DNA of 64,000 nucleotides. Origin: Isoperla grammatica (Eukaryota; Arthropoda; Insecta; Plecoptera; Perlodidae). The notes under the pieces are model-generated. The model was not told the origin of the DNA. It ran no database searches and saw only the letters and a list, made by a program, of their open reading frames with translations. How positions within the stretch are numbered: position 1 is the first letter of the stretch; every line of letters starts with the position of its first letter. The position numbers were made by a program, and so were the translations under genes. Shown here piece after piece: positions 1-11,565 of the stretch. The stretch lies in the NCBI GenBank assembly GCA_945910005.1, contig OX246743.1, positions 6,384,300 through 6,448,299 of the forward strand, given 5' to 3'.

Positions 1-1375
1 TATCATAATCTTATTGCGATTTTTTTTTTTAATCCACTGAATATTGATCCGTGTCGTGGAGTGTGTTTGTGTGTGAGTGTGTGTGGTCGGAAGAAAGGAA
101 AGAAGAACAAAACTGACTGGCAACGGTATATTGACGACTCGTGTTTTTAAAACGAAAAATAGGATTCAACTTCGTTATGGACAAGTTCATTATTATAAAA
201 ATCACGTGAAGACACAATTGTTCCTGAAAATCAAGAATACTAAGGTAGGTTTCTTCTAAGTTCGAATTCATATTTTCAAGATGCTATCAAATATTATCTT
301 CCAAATCCTGTTGTGTTTTTGGGTTGCTTTGCTAACACGGTTTCGTTCACTTTAACATCAGGCTGAAGACCGAAGTTGAGCTATTCGATCGGAAATTACT
401 AATTTGGTTGGACGAATGTACATCGAATTTTATTAACGACTAATAATAATTGTATTACATTTTGCTTCAATATTTTCCTTTTTTAATATAACCTTAGTTA
501 TAGGTAAATAAAAATACATACATACAAGGAAGCATACAATCTAAAATTAATATGCATTGATTGATTAATACGATGATCTAGACTAGACAGGGATCTAAGA
601 TAATTTAGTAGTATAAAAAATAGTTACGGCTGTGGCTTCGTCTCACATACTTTGCTTATCAAAATATATCTTTTCTGGCAGGATTTTAACTAGCCAGAGT
701 CGACAACTATTCGCTTAAGTTCAATCTTTTGCAAACGCGCCGTTTAAATAAGGATTTGCTTTGATTAGGAAATGAGTTCGATGTTCCATTTTGGTGTGTA
801 CTAACAGGTAATATGTGCTCGTATAAATTAAATTAAAAATTATACTACATGACGGAAATCATCAAAACGTAGGACCAATATCTTGTGACTAGTCACAAAT
901 ATAGAATGCCTGCGTAGTTGTTATATATAAGTTGAACAAAACACAAGGAAAAGCAATTATAAACACGTAGGAACAATATCATTTGAGAGCGTGGCTCGTC
1001 TGGCTGTGATTGACTATAGGTACAAAAAGTAAAATGCATATATAATGCAATGTAAGTATAGAAAAAAAAACATAAGAAATGTTGATAAAAGGATAGGAGG
1101 CTAGTCTGTGAGCATGTGACGAGTGGTGCGGGGGCCGGGGGTGGCGTGCTCATATTGCCCCCGGTCGTAACAGTCAGTCAGTGGTTCTTTCATTTATGTA
1201 TACACAACAAATAACAATTTCATCGGATCGCGTTAAAATAACAGTTTCGTGACGGGACGGATAAACTAGAAAATATTTGTTATTTAGTTATTTTATTTTT
1301 TATTTACATAATTTATATGAAATGGCGCATCTGGCGCGCATCGTATAGTCAGTTAAAATTTTAAATTCCTCAAAT

Positions 1376-1420
1376 CCAAGGGGGGCAAATGCCCTTTGGC
1401 CCCCCCTTGCGGCGCCCATA
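1376..1420. repeat. G/C hairpin, possible DNA-transposon terminus relic
   Basis: A run of G followed by CAAA is answered a few bases later by TTTGG and a run of C, so the segment can fold on itself. G-runs paired with C-runs next to a GGCGCC-like stretch often mark ends of decayed non-autonomous DNA transposons in invertebrate genomes. No partner terminus or target duplication was found, so the origin is a guess. Confidence 0.3.
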
Positions 1421-1665
1421 AGCTTTGCAATGAACCTCTAGTGTTCTGATTTTTGTTTTTGTTTTTTTACGAATAAATAAAATGTGTAGACAAAGTTTAA
1501 GCACATATAACAAAGTAAAAATAAGACAATATATTCACAGAGTCAGTTCAAAACGAGATATTCTTTTATAAAACAAACTGACAATTTTTTTCATTCTACT
1601 GCTCTAAAACACACAGATTATCACAAAAATGACGTTGAAAAATGCATTTTCCGTGGGCCAAACAC

Positions 1666-1761
1666 CCCCGACCCCCCCCCCCCCCCTCCCCCTTTCAGTT
1701 CGGGCCGTCTACCACACACTACAATTTAGGTCTTCACCCATATTGGGGGGGGGGGGGGGGG
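1666..1761. repeat. Poly-C tract followed by poly-G tract
   Basis: A cytosine-rich tract at 1666-1694 is followed about 50 bases later by 17 consecutive guanines (1745-1761). The two can pair as a foldback. Such tracts are prone to sequencing and assembly length error. The 98-codon open frame crossing them (1642-1938) is translated homopolymer plus spacer and is not credible as a gene. Confidence 0.75.
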
Positions 1762-2242
1762 AAAGAGCGTTGTGAGTGGGTGGTGTGGGTCGATAATAAA
1801 AATAGCAATGAATTATTATATTTTTGTAACAAATTGTCCAAAAGTGTTAATCATATTTCTCACGCTTGCACGCCCTGCTTAGTGCATACTAGCGCTTTTC
1901 AGCTTGTCTCTTCAGAATTACATAATTTTATTTTGTAAAATAAACAGCAGCACCTAACATAAAAAGCACCTTATAGCCATATGTCCACTTCCCTCAGATG
2001 AAACCTTTTTGTGGTGGTTGTTGACACTTTGCCCTCCATTGTGGTTATTAATTGCCATTTGACGGTAAAATAAATAATTGTTCTCTAATCTAGCTAGGCC
2101 GTTTTTTGATACTCTATTATTTTTATTGTATTGACGTGAATCCCTTAGTTTTAGCAAATGGGTCTACAAAACCACCAAATTATTCATTGCCTTGGACTGT
2201 GACTTGATATAGTTTTGTAATTTATCTTTAACTTTATTTTAG

Positions 2243-2385
2243 TTGCTGTGAGAGCCAACTCCAAAACTGCCCAAGTCAATGACATTGAAAAAATCTTAAT
2301 ATTGTGGCTGGCAAATGCCAGGGATCGTCATGGCGGAAGAACGGTACGCGCAAAGAAGCGGGTCGTTGATGGCAACAAAGGCTGA
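2243..2385 (+). CDS. Possible terminal coding exon or transposase fragment (46 codons)
   Basis: A T-rich tract ending in AG (2227-2242) resembles a 3' splice site. From 2245 the frame stays open for 46 codons to a TGA at 2383-2385. The stretch is clearly more GC-rich than its surroundings. The peptide reads as a helical segment (around NDIEKILILWL) followed by a basic tail rich in Arg and Lys. An aromatic-aliphatic helix followed by basic residues is loosely like the CENP-B/Tigger-type helix-turn-helix of pogo-like transposases and Jerky-like proteins, but this is a weak resemblance. AATAAA occurs about 170 bases downstream, near 2557. No initiator methionine or upstream exon was identified. 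It may be a real last exon, a transposase remnant, or chance. Confidence 0.25.
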
Positions 2386-3159
2386 ACCCCCACTCGCAGC
2401 CCTCAAATATGTATAGGCCTATCTACATTATTTTATGAACATTTTATGAAAAAGTGTCTGCTGCAAAAACATGATCTCATGTCGTGGTGATCTATGGTAG
2501 TGTATCAAGGCATTGAACTGTTATTATTTCAGTTTGTGAGGACCTAAAAAAAATATAATAAATAGACCAGTTTGGTGTGTCAAACTTTATACTGGTTCGA
2601 TAACAATCTTGTTTTCCTTGTTAAGGCAAAGTAGGAAAATAAGAACATGTCACACTTACTACATAACATAATTTTCAGATTCTCCAAAGTAACAGTAATC
2701 AATAATTCAGTAACAGTATCAGAGGCATTACATAACAATTGTACATTATTACGTATTTTAGTAATAAAATTCACTTGCACTTTATATACACATTGCTTTT
2801 GTTTCATTATTTTTAAACCCAATTTCCTTGTCTAATAAGAACACTAGGAACTTAATCCAATTTTTTCTGTATTAGGCTAGAGACTATAATTGCATTTTTT
2901 TAAAAGAGAAACTACTGGATTTAAAAAAAATAGAATTTTGTTGCCAATTGGCTTTACCTATAAATAGATTAAGTTTCACTCCAATGTTCATATTATGTTC
3001 ATTCCTATCACACCTCGACCACAGATAAATATAATTACTCGACTAATAATAACCATAAAACGCTTATTTGAGAAAAGGGTAAATAAGAAACTAGACTGAA
3101 AACTAAAAACTGTGTTACTTTTCAGTTTGTTTCAATGTCATGCACTGATGAGGGGGGGT
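2386..3159. other. AT-rich spacer
   Basis: AT-rich sequence with no recognisable gene. Two overlapping reading frames on opposite strands at 2580-2835 are complements of each other in low-complexity sequence and show no domain. Confidence 0.6.
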
Positions 3160-3520
3160 GCCCCGGGAAAATAGCGGGCAGCCCATGCGGGAAAGCTGCG
3201 GGATATTAGCGGGAAGATAGCGGGCAATCCGAGCGGGAAGGTTGCGGAATACTAGTGGGAAAGCTGCGGGATACTAGCGGGCAGCCTGTGTGGGAAAGTT
3301 GTGGGATACTAGCGGGAAGATAGCGGGCAATCCGTGCGGGAAGGTTGCGGGATACAAGTGGGAAGATTGCGGGAAGATTGCGGGAAGATGGCGTGAAACC
3401 CGTACGGGACCCGACATCGGCCAGTAGGACACTTCTAGGCGGGTCCCGTACGGGTTTCCCTTACAGGACCCGCATATGCAATGTGCGGGAAAAGACATCG
3501 GGAAAAGTGCGGGAAGGCAT
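3160..3520. repeat. Degenerate GCGGGAA/GCGGGAT-phrase repeat block
   Basis: The phrase GCGGGA followed by A or T recurs more than a dozen times, spaced about 10-25 bases apart, with GCGGGCA variants. A longer phrase (GCGGGAAGATAGCGGGCAAT) occurs twice. The block is strongly GC-rich against an AT-rich flank and adjoins the 119-bp satellite. GCGGGAAA equals the textbook E2F-site core in reverse orientation. The link to E2F is motif coincidence until tested. Confidence 0.75.
3395..3458. repeat. Perfect 19-bp inverted repeat
   Basis: The arms 3395-3413 and 3440-3458 are exact reverse complements, separated by 26 bases. Each arm contains the 10-bp palindrome CCCGTACGGG. The structure lies at the downstream end of the GCGGGAA block and could extrude as a cruciform or be the core of an inverted-repeat element. 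Confidence 0.85.
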
Positions 3521-3585
3521 CAAAATGTTTGTTGGGATGTCATTAAGACGACCCGCTGTGAGAATCTATGGCGAGAAGAGAGTAG

Positions 3586-6500
3586 GGCTGCAACATGTCA
3601 GCACATAGAGAGTCACCCCTTGGGGTAGGCGCCGAGGGGGAGGTTAGTGGTGGGTAACCGTTCCTCCTGGAGTACGCTACGTCCCACTAGCGGCTGAGTG
3701 GCTGCAACATGTCAGCACATAGAGAGCCGTGTCAACCCTTGGGGTAGGCGCCGAGGGGGAGGTTAGTGGTGGGTAACCGTTCCTCCTGGAGTACGCTACG
3801 TCCCACTAGCGGCTGAGTGGCTGCAACATGTCAGCACATAGAGAGCCGTGTCAACCCTTGTGGTAGGCGCCGAGGGGGAGGTTAGTGGGGGGTAACCGTT
3901 CCTCCTGGAGTACGCTACGTCCCACCAGCGGCTGAGTGGCTGCAACATGTCAGCACATAGAGAGCCGTGTCAACCCTTGGGGTAGGCGCCGAGGGGGAGG
4001 TTAGTGGTGGGTAACCGTTCCTCCTGGAGTACGCTACGTCCCACTAGCGGCTGAGTGGCTGCAACATGTCAGCACATAGAGAGCCGTGTCAACCCTTGGG
4101 GTAGGCGCCGAGGGGGAGGTTAGTGGTGGGTAACCGTTCCTCCTGGAGTACGCTACGTCCCACTAGCGGCTGAGTGGCTGCAACATGTCAGCACATAGAG
4201 AGTCAACCCTTGGGGTAGGCGCCGAGGGGGAGGTTAGTGGTGGGTAACCGTTCCTCCTGGAGTACGCTACGTCCCACCAGCGGCTGAGTGGCTGCAACAT
4301 GTCAGCACATAGAGAGCCGTGTCAACCCTTGGGGTAGGCGCCGAGGGGGAGGTTAGTGGTGGGTAACCGTTCCTCCTGGAGTACGCTACGTCCCACTAGC
4401 GGCTGAGTGGCTGCAACATGTCAGCACATAGAGAGCCGTGTCAACCCTTGGGGTAGGCGCCGAGGGGGAGGTTAGTGGTGGGTAACCGTTCCTCCTGGAG
4501 TACGCTACGTCCCACTAGCGGCTGAGTGGCTGCAACATGTCAACACATAGAGAGCCGTGTCAACCCTTGGGGTAGGCGCCGAGGGGGAGGTTAGTGGTGG
4601 GTAACCGTTCCTCCAGGAGTACGCTACGTCCCACTAGCGGCTGAGTGGCTGCAACATGTCAGCACATAGAGAGTCAACCCTTGGGGTAGGCGCCGAGGGG
4701 GAGGTTAGTGGTGGGTAACCGTTCCTCCTGGAGTACGCTACGTCCCACTAGCGGCTGAGTGGCTGCAACATGTCAGCACATAGAGAGCCGTGTCAACCCT
4801 TGGGGTAGGCGCCGAGGGGGAGGTTAGTGGTGGGTAACCGTTCCTCCTGGAGTACGCTACGTCCCACCAGCGGCTGAGTGGCTGCAACATGTCAGCACAT
4901 AGAGAGCCGTGTCAACCCTTGGGGTAGGCGCCGAGGGGGAGGTTAGTGGTGGGTAACCGTTCCTCCTGGAGTACGCTACGTCCCACTAGCGGCTGAGTGG
5001 CTGCAACATGTCAGCACATAGAGAGCCGTGTCAACCCTTGGGGTAGGCGCCGAGGGGGAGGTTAGTGGTGGGTAACCGTTCCTCCTGGAGTACGCTACGT
5101 CCCACCAGCGGCTGAGTGGCTGCAACATGTCAGCACATAGAGAGCCGTGTCAACCCTTGGGGTAGGCGCCGAGGGGGAGGTTAGTGGTGGGTAACCGTTC
5201 CTCCTGGAGTACGCTACGTCCCACTAGCGGCTGAGTGGCTGCAACATGTCAGCACATAGAGAGCCGTGTCAACCCTTGGGGTAGGCGCCGAGGGGGAGGT
5301 TAGTGGTGGGTAACCGTTCCTCCTGGAGTACGCTACGTCCCACCAGCGGCTGAGTGGCTGCAACATGTCAGCACATAGAGAGCCGTGTCAACCCTTGGGG
5401 TAGGCGCCGAGGGGGAGGTTAGTGGTGGGTAACCGTTCCTCCTGGAGTACGCTACGTCCCACTAGCGGCTGGGTGGCTGCAACATGTCAGCACATAGAGA
5501 GCCGTGTCAACCCTTGGGGTAGGCGCCGAGGGGGAGGTTAGTGGTGGGTAACCGTTCCTCCTGGAGTACGCTACGTCCCACCAGCGGCTGAGTGGCTGCA
5601 ACATGTCAGCACATAGAGAGCCGTGTCAACCCTTGGGGTAGGCGCCGAGGGGGAGGTTAGTGGTGGGTAACCGTTCCTCCTGGAGTACGCTACGTCCCAC
5701 TAGCGGCTGAGTGGCTGCAACATGTCAGCACATAGAGAGCCGTGTCAACCCTTGGGGTAGGCGCCGAGGGGGAGGTTAGTGGTGGGTAACCGTTCCTCCT
5801 GGAGTACGCTACGTCCCACTAGCGGCTGAGTGGCTGCAACATGTCAGCACATAGAGAGCCGTGTCAACCCTTGGGGTAGGCGCCGAGGGGGAGGTTAGTG
5901 GTGGGTAACCGTTCCTCCTGGAGTACGCTACGTCCCACTAGCGGCTGAGTGGCTGCAACATGTCAGCACATAGAGAGCCGTGTCAACCCTTGGGGTAGGC
6001 GCCGAGGGGGAGGTTAGTGGTGGGTAACCGTTCCTCCTGGAGTACGCTACGTCCCACTAGCGGCTGAGTGGCTGCAACATGTCAGCACATAGAGAGCCGT
6101 GTCAACCCTTGGGGTAGGCGCCGAGGGGGAGGTTAGTGGTGGGTAACCGTTCCTCCTGGAGTACGCTACGTCCCACCAGCGGCTGAGTGGCTGCAACATG
6201 TCAGCACATAGAGAGCCGTGTCAACCCTTGGGGTAGGCGCCGAGGGGGAGGTTAGTGGTGGGTAACCGTTCCTCCTGGAGTACGCTACGTCCCACCAGCG
6301 GCTGAGTGGCTGCAACATGTCAGCACATAGAGAGCCGTGTCAACCCTTGGGGTAGGCGCCGAGGGGGAGGTTAGTGGTGGGTAACCGTTCCTCCTGGAGT
6401 ACGCTACGTCCCACCAGCGGCTGAGTGGCTGCAACATGTCAGCACATAGAGAGTCAACCCTTGGGGTAGGCGCCGAGGGGGAGGTTAGTGGTGGGTAACC

Positions 6501-9500
6501 GTTCCTCCTGGAGTATGCTACGTCCCACCAGCGGCTGAGTGGCTGCAACATGTCAGCACATAGAGAGCCGTGTCAACCCTTGGGGTAGGCGCCGAGGGGG
6601 AGGTTAGTGGTGGGTAACCGTTCCTCCTGGAGTACGCTACGTCCCACTAGCGGCTGAGTGGCTGCAACATGTCAGCACATAGAGAGCCGTGTCAACCCTT
6701 GGGGTAGGCGCCGAGGGGGAGGTTAGTGGTGGGTAACCGTTCCTCCTGGAGTACGCTACGTCCCACTAGCGGCTGAGTGGCTGCAACATGTCAGCACATA
6801 GAGAGCCGTGTCAACCCTTGGGGTAGGCGCCGAGGGGGAGGTTAGTGGTGGGTAACCGTTCCTCCTGGAGTACGCTACGTCCCATTAGCGGCTGAGTGGC
6901 TGCAACATGTCAGCACATAGAGAGTCAACCCTTGGGGTAGGCGCCGAGGGGGAGGTTAGTGGTGGGTAACCGTTCCTCCTGGAGTACGCTACGTCCCACT
7001 AGCGGCTGAGTGGCTGCAACATGTCAGCACATAGAGAGTCAACCCTTGGGGTAGGCGCCGAGGGGGAGGTTAGTGGTGGGTAACCGTTCCTCCTGGAGTA
7101 CGCTACGTCCCACTAGCGGCTGAGTGGCTGCAACATGTCAGCACATAGAGAGTCAACCCTTGGGGTAGGCGCCGAGGGGGAGGTTAGTGGTGGGTAACCG
7201 TTCCTCCTGGAGTACGCTACTTCCCACCAGCGGCTGAGTGGCTGCAACATGTCAGCACATAGAGAGTCAACCCTTGGGGTAGGCGCCGAGGGGGAGGTTA
7301 GTGGTGGGTAACCGTTCCTCCTGGAGTATGCTACGTCCCACCAGCGGCTGAGTGGCTGCAACATGTCAGCACATAGAGAGCCGTGTCAACCCTTGGGGTA
7401 GGCGCCGAGGGGGAGGTTAGTGGTGGGTAACCGTTCCTCCTGGAGTATGCTACGTCCCACTAGCGGCTGAGTGGCTGCAACATGTCAGCACATAGAGAGT
7501 CGTGTCAACCCTTGGGGTAGGCGCCGAGGGGGAGGTTAGTGGTGGGTAACCGTTCCTCCTGGAGTACGCTACGTACCACTAGCGGCTGAGTGGCTGCAAC
7601 ATGTCAGCACATAGAGAGTCAACCCTTGGGGTAGGCGCCGAGGGGGAGGTTAGTGGTGGGTAACCGTTCCTCCTGGAGTACGCTACGTCCCACTAGCGGC
7701 TGAGTGGCTGCAACATGTCAGCACATAGAGAGCCGTGTCAACCCTTGGGGTAGGCGCCGAGGGGGAGGTTAGTGGTGGGTAACCGTTCCTCCTGGAGTAC
7801 GCTACGTCCCACTAGCGGCTGAGTGGCTGCAACATGTCAGCACATAGAGAGTCAACCCTTGGGGTAGGCGCCGAGGGGGAGGTTAGTGGTGGGTAACCGT
7901 TCCTCCTGGAGTACGCTACGTCCCACTAGCGGCTGAGTGGCTGCAACATGTCAGCACATAGAGAGCCGTGTCAACCCTTGGGGTAGGCGCCGAGGGGGAG
8001 GTTAGTGGTGGGTAACCGTTCCTCCTGGAGTACGCTACGTCCCATTAGCGGCTGAGTGGCTGCAACATGTCAGCACATAGAGAGTCAACCCTTGGGGAAG
8101 GCGCCGAGGGGGAGGTTAGTGGTGGGTAACCGTTCCTCCTGGAGTACGCTACGTCCCACTAGCGGCTGAGTGGCTGCAACATGTCAGCACATAGAGAGTC
8201 AACCCTTGGGGAAGGCGCCGAGGGGGAGGTTAGTGGTGGGTAACCGTTCCTCCTGGAGTACGCTACGTCCCACTAGCGGCTGAGTGGCTGCAACATGTCA
8301 GCACATAGAGAGTCAACCCTTGGGGTAGGCGCCGAGGGGGAGGTTAGTGGTGGGTAACCGTTCCTCCTGGAGTACGCTACGTCCCACCAGCGGCTGAGTG
8401 GCTGCAACATGTCAGCACATAGAGAGTCAACCCTTGGGGTAGGCGCCGAGGGGGAGGTTAGTGGTGGGTAACCGTTCCTCCTGGAGTACGCTACGTCCCA
8501 CCAGCGGCTGAGTGGCTGCAACATGTCAGCACATAGAGAGTCAACCCTTGGGGTAGGCGCCGAGGGGGAGGTTAGTGGTGGGTAACCGTTCCTCCTGGAG
8601 TATGCTACGTCCCACCAGCGGCTGAGTGGCTGCAACATGTCAGCACATAGAGAGTCAACCCTTGGGGTAGGCGCCGAGGGGGAGGTTAGTGGTGGGTAAC
8701 CGTTCCTCCTGGAGTACGCTACGTCCCACTAGCGGCTGAGTGGCTGCAACATGTCAGCACATAGAGAGCCGTGTCAACCCTTGGGGTAGGCGCCGAGGGG
8801 GAGGTTAGTGGTGGGTAACCGTTCCTCCAGGAGTACGCTACGTCCCACTAGCGGCTGAGTGGCTGCAACATGTCAGCACATAGAGAGTCAACCCTTGGGG
8901 TAGGCGCCGAGGGGGAGGTTAGTGGTGGGTAACCGTTCCTCCTGGAGTACGCTACGTCCCACCAGCGGCTGAGTGGCTGCAACATGTCAGCACATAGAGA
9001 GTCGTGTCAACCCTTGGGGTAGGCGCCGAGGGGGAGGTTAGTGGTGGGTAACCGTTCCTCCAGGAGTACGCTACGTCCCACTAGCGGCTGAGTGGCTGCA
9101 ACATGTCAGCACATAGAGAGTCAACCCTTGGGGTAGGCGCCGAGGGGGAGGTTAGTGGTGGGTAACCGTTCCTCCTGGAGTACGCTACGTCCCACTAGCG
9201 GCTGAGTGGCTGCAACATGTCAGCACATAGAGAGCCGTGTCAACCCTTGGGGTAGGCGCCGAGGGGGAGGTTAGTGGTGGGTAACCGTTCCTCCTGGAGT
9301 ACGCTACGTCCCACTAGCGGCTGAGTGGCTGCAACATGTCAGCACATAGAGAGCCGTGTCAACCCTTGGGGTAGGCGCCGAGGGGGAGGTTAGTGGTGGG
9401 TAACCGTTCCTCCTGGAGTACGCTACGTCCCACTAGCGGCTGAGTGGCTGCAACATGTCAGCACATAGAGAGCCGTGTCAACCCTTGGGGTAGGCGCCGA

Positions 9501-9584
9501 GGGGGAGGTTAGTGGTGGGTAACCGTTCCTCCTGGAGTACGCTACGTCCCACCAGCGGCTGAGTGGCTGCAACATGTCAGCACA
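3586..9584. repeat. 119/114-bp satellite array, about 51 copies
   Basis: The monomer begins GGCTGCAACATGTCAGCACA and has a period of 119 bp. A common variant of 114 bp lacks CCGTG between GAGAG and TCAACCC. A few copies read TCGTG there. Copies are nearly identical, differing mainly at C/T in CCCAC(C/T)AGCGG. The long form dominates up to about 6.4 kb and the short form becomes frequent after that. Because 114 is a multiple of 3, runs of short monomers create open frames on the minus strand (for example 8273-8638), each repeat adding 38 codons. Those frames are artefacts of length. The array runs into an assembly gap, so its true size is unknown. Confidence 0.97.
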
Positions 9585-9784
9585 NNNNNNNNNNNNNNNN
9601 NNNNNNNNNNNNNNNNNNNNNNNNNNNNNNNNNNNNNNNNNNNNNNNNNNNNNNNNNNNNNNNNNNNNNNNNNNNNNNNNNNNNNNNNNNNNNNNNNNNN
9701 NNNNNNNNNNNNNNNNNNNNNNNNNNNNNNNNNNNNNNNNNNNNNNNNNNNNNNNNNNNNNNNNNNNNNNNNNNNNNNNNNNNN
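9585..9784. other. Assembly gap of exactly 200 N
   Basis: Two hundred consecutive N follow directly on an incomplete 119-bp satellite monomer. The sequence after the gap is unrelated AT-rich DNA. The round length suggests a placeholder and not a measured distance, so the right edge of the satellite and the adjacency of the two sides are unverified. Confidence 0.98.
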
Positions 9785-10303
9785 TACATGAAAAATACAT
9801 TTGGAAAAAATTAATGATAAGAAAAAAAACTGGGCGAATTTAAGTGCATAATAATATGTACTTTTTTTTTCGTTTTTGAAAGAATTTTTAAGGTGACATT
9901 AGATAGTCTATAATATACAATGGGTGCGTATAAAGTAGCCAAACTAGAAAAACATGGATAAAAAACACACTTTAGGCTATAAATCGACCCCTTGCTGCAA
10001 AAATCCCGGTACCTTTTGGTTACAATTACTTAAAAATGACATATTTTGTCAAAACTAGAAAGAATGGTCATCCCCTAAAGATGTCAATGCTATTCTTATA
10101 AATGTGTCAGTGTCTCTGTTCCAAAATACATTTCTGATTTTAAAATTACCCAATAAAATTGTGAAAAAATGGATGTTGTCACAACACGTTTGATAGACAG
10201 AAGAAACAGTATTCGAAATGGCAAAGAAAAATCTTAGCAACGCATATTGCACGACATTAAAACATGTCGGGATGTATATAATAGCTATGGCGATTAGAAA
10301 AAG
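9785..10303. other. AT-rich spacer after the gap
   Basis: No gene or repeat structure is recognisable. A 138-codon frame on the minus strand (10055-10471) crosses this region and begins inside a dispersed repeat. Its product shows only AT-driven hydrophobic residues and no known domain. Confidence 0.6.
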
Positions 10304-10497
10304 GTTTGCAATGCGCATTCTTGAATTGTTATTACTTGTTGCTTTTATTTCTTCATTTATTGTGGTTTCACGAAGTACTCGACAACTGTGATCATATGAT
10401 TTTGGAGTATGTTTGAAGGAAAACACTTGTTTCGAGTATTGAACGTATAATCGCATGTTTGCGGTTATCAACGCGTCACACAGAGCGTGTTCCTAGT
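10304..10497. repeat. Dispersed repeat family A, copy 1
   Basis: About 194 bases match 47383-47573 in the same orientation. Shared landmarks in order are TTTGCAATGCGCATTCTTG, GGTTTCACGAAGTACTCGAC, GATCATATGA, GTTTGAAGGAAAA, ATCGCATG and TTATCAACGCGTCACACAGA. By eye, roughly four fifths of positions agree, with small indels. The family is unidentified. It could be a MITE or the end of a larger element. No terminal repeats were found. Confidence 0.8.
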
Positions 10498-11565
10498 TAG
10501 GCTTCATATACGCACAGTCGCACACGTCGTAGACTATTTAGTTTCACCTAATTCATTTGTTCAAAAACGAAAATGGACAACTATAGTGACGTAAATTATT
10601 GTAATTTTGTGCTCAAATTTAAAAAAGTGAACTCCTAGAGGAAAACATTTTCTTTGTAAAAGGGTCAATCTACAACAGTCAATAGTATTAAGAAATGATA
10701 GATCAGATAACAGTTATACATCCTAGTAAATAAAACAACTAGAAACTAATTAGAATTCTTGGGAAGAAAATACCCATATCGGAGTCCTAACGTTATGAAA
10801 ATAGACGGTTTAACCTGTACGTAGCTGATAATGTGAAGTTGTATGCTGGATCTAATACCTTCCTGATATAAACATTCTGCGTTGCATCAATACATGGTAT
10901 ACATTGAGATTTACTCGCCTGAGAGCGGGAAGGCCAATGAAGGGCATAAATTGCCCCATGTTGCCATATACAGGATAGGACTTAAAAACTAGACTGTCAA
11001 CTAAGTACTAGGTAACTTATAATATAATGTGTCAAAGAGATGTTCATATAGAATAAACACCCTTAAAAAGTTCGTAAAACCGAATTATAATTATTGTATA
11101 ATTTTTCATTCCACAGATTTATATATTTAAATCCTTCAATTAACTGCCGTTAAACAACATTACTGCTTTTATGTTACATTCTGAAGTGCCCTACATTTAC
11201 ATGCCAATGAAAGAAACAAACTTCAGCTGATGCCCAACCCACTAGTATTGTGAACATATACTCATTTAATTAATGCAACCGGCTTCCAGTTATCGGAAAA
11301 ACTTTGACATTTAAGTGTTTTCTACTGAGCTCTGTACTACTTTATAATAGAGCTCTTTATCATTTACCAATGCGAAGAAAATCTAACATGAAAATTAAAT
11401 TAAATTCAACTTGACCCAAAAACTGTTAACTGTGTCTATTATCAAACTCCTGTCTAATGACTTCCGCACTTTGTTATTAAAGTTGCAATTTGTGGATACT
11501 GAATAATGAAAGACACTTCTCAAGTTATATACAAATACCATTCTTATATCTACAGCCAGTTTTGT
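10498..11565. other. AT-rich spacer
   Basis: AT-rich sequence with only short reading frames. No promoter, RNA gene or recognisable mobile element was seen. Confidence 0.6.

Larger units (their letters stand above)
1..2242. other. AT-rich spacer, no recognisable gene
   Basis: This stretch is AT-rich and largely free of repeats. It contains a GT-rich run at about 60-88 and scattered short reading frames without recognisable domains. An AG|GTAGGT donor-like site lies near 247. Together with the purine-rich stretch before it, that site could mark the end of an untranslated exon, but nothing else supports this. Homopolymer runs in the region are listed separately. Confidence 0.6.

Noticed and set aside
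77..259. 60-codon plus-strand frame next to a donor-like site
   Set aside because: The product is low-complexity and the opposite strand is equally open. The donor site alone is not enough.
8273..8638. Minus-strand 121-codon repeat protein (and similar frames at 6285-6551, 7113-7364 and 9423-9800)
   Set aside because: The frames exist only because 114-bp monomers are multiples of 3, and they break wherever a 119-bp monomer occurs. The last one also runs through the N gap.
3586..9584. CENP-B box in the 119-bp satellite
   Set aside because: No TTCG....A..CGGG pattern was found in the monomer on either strand.
10055..10471. 138-codon minus-strand gene
   Set aside because: The frame starts inside a dispersed repeat, is AT-driven and shows no domain.
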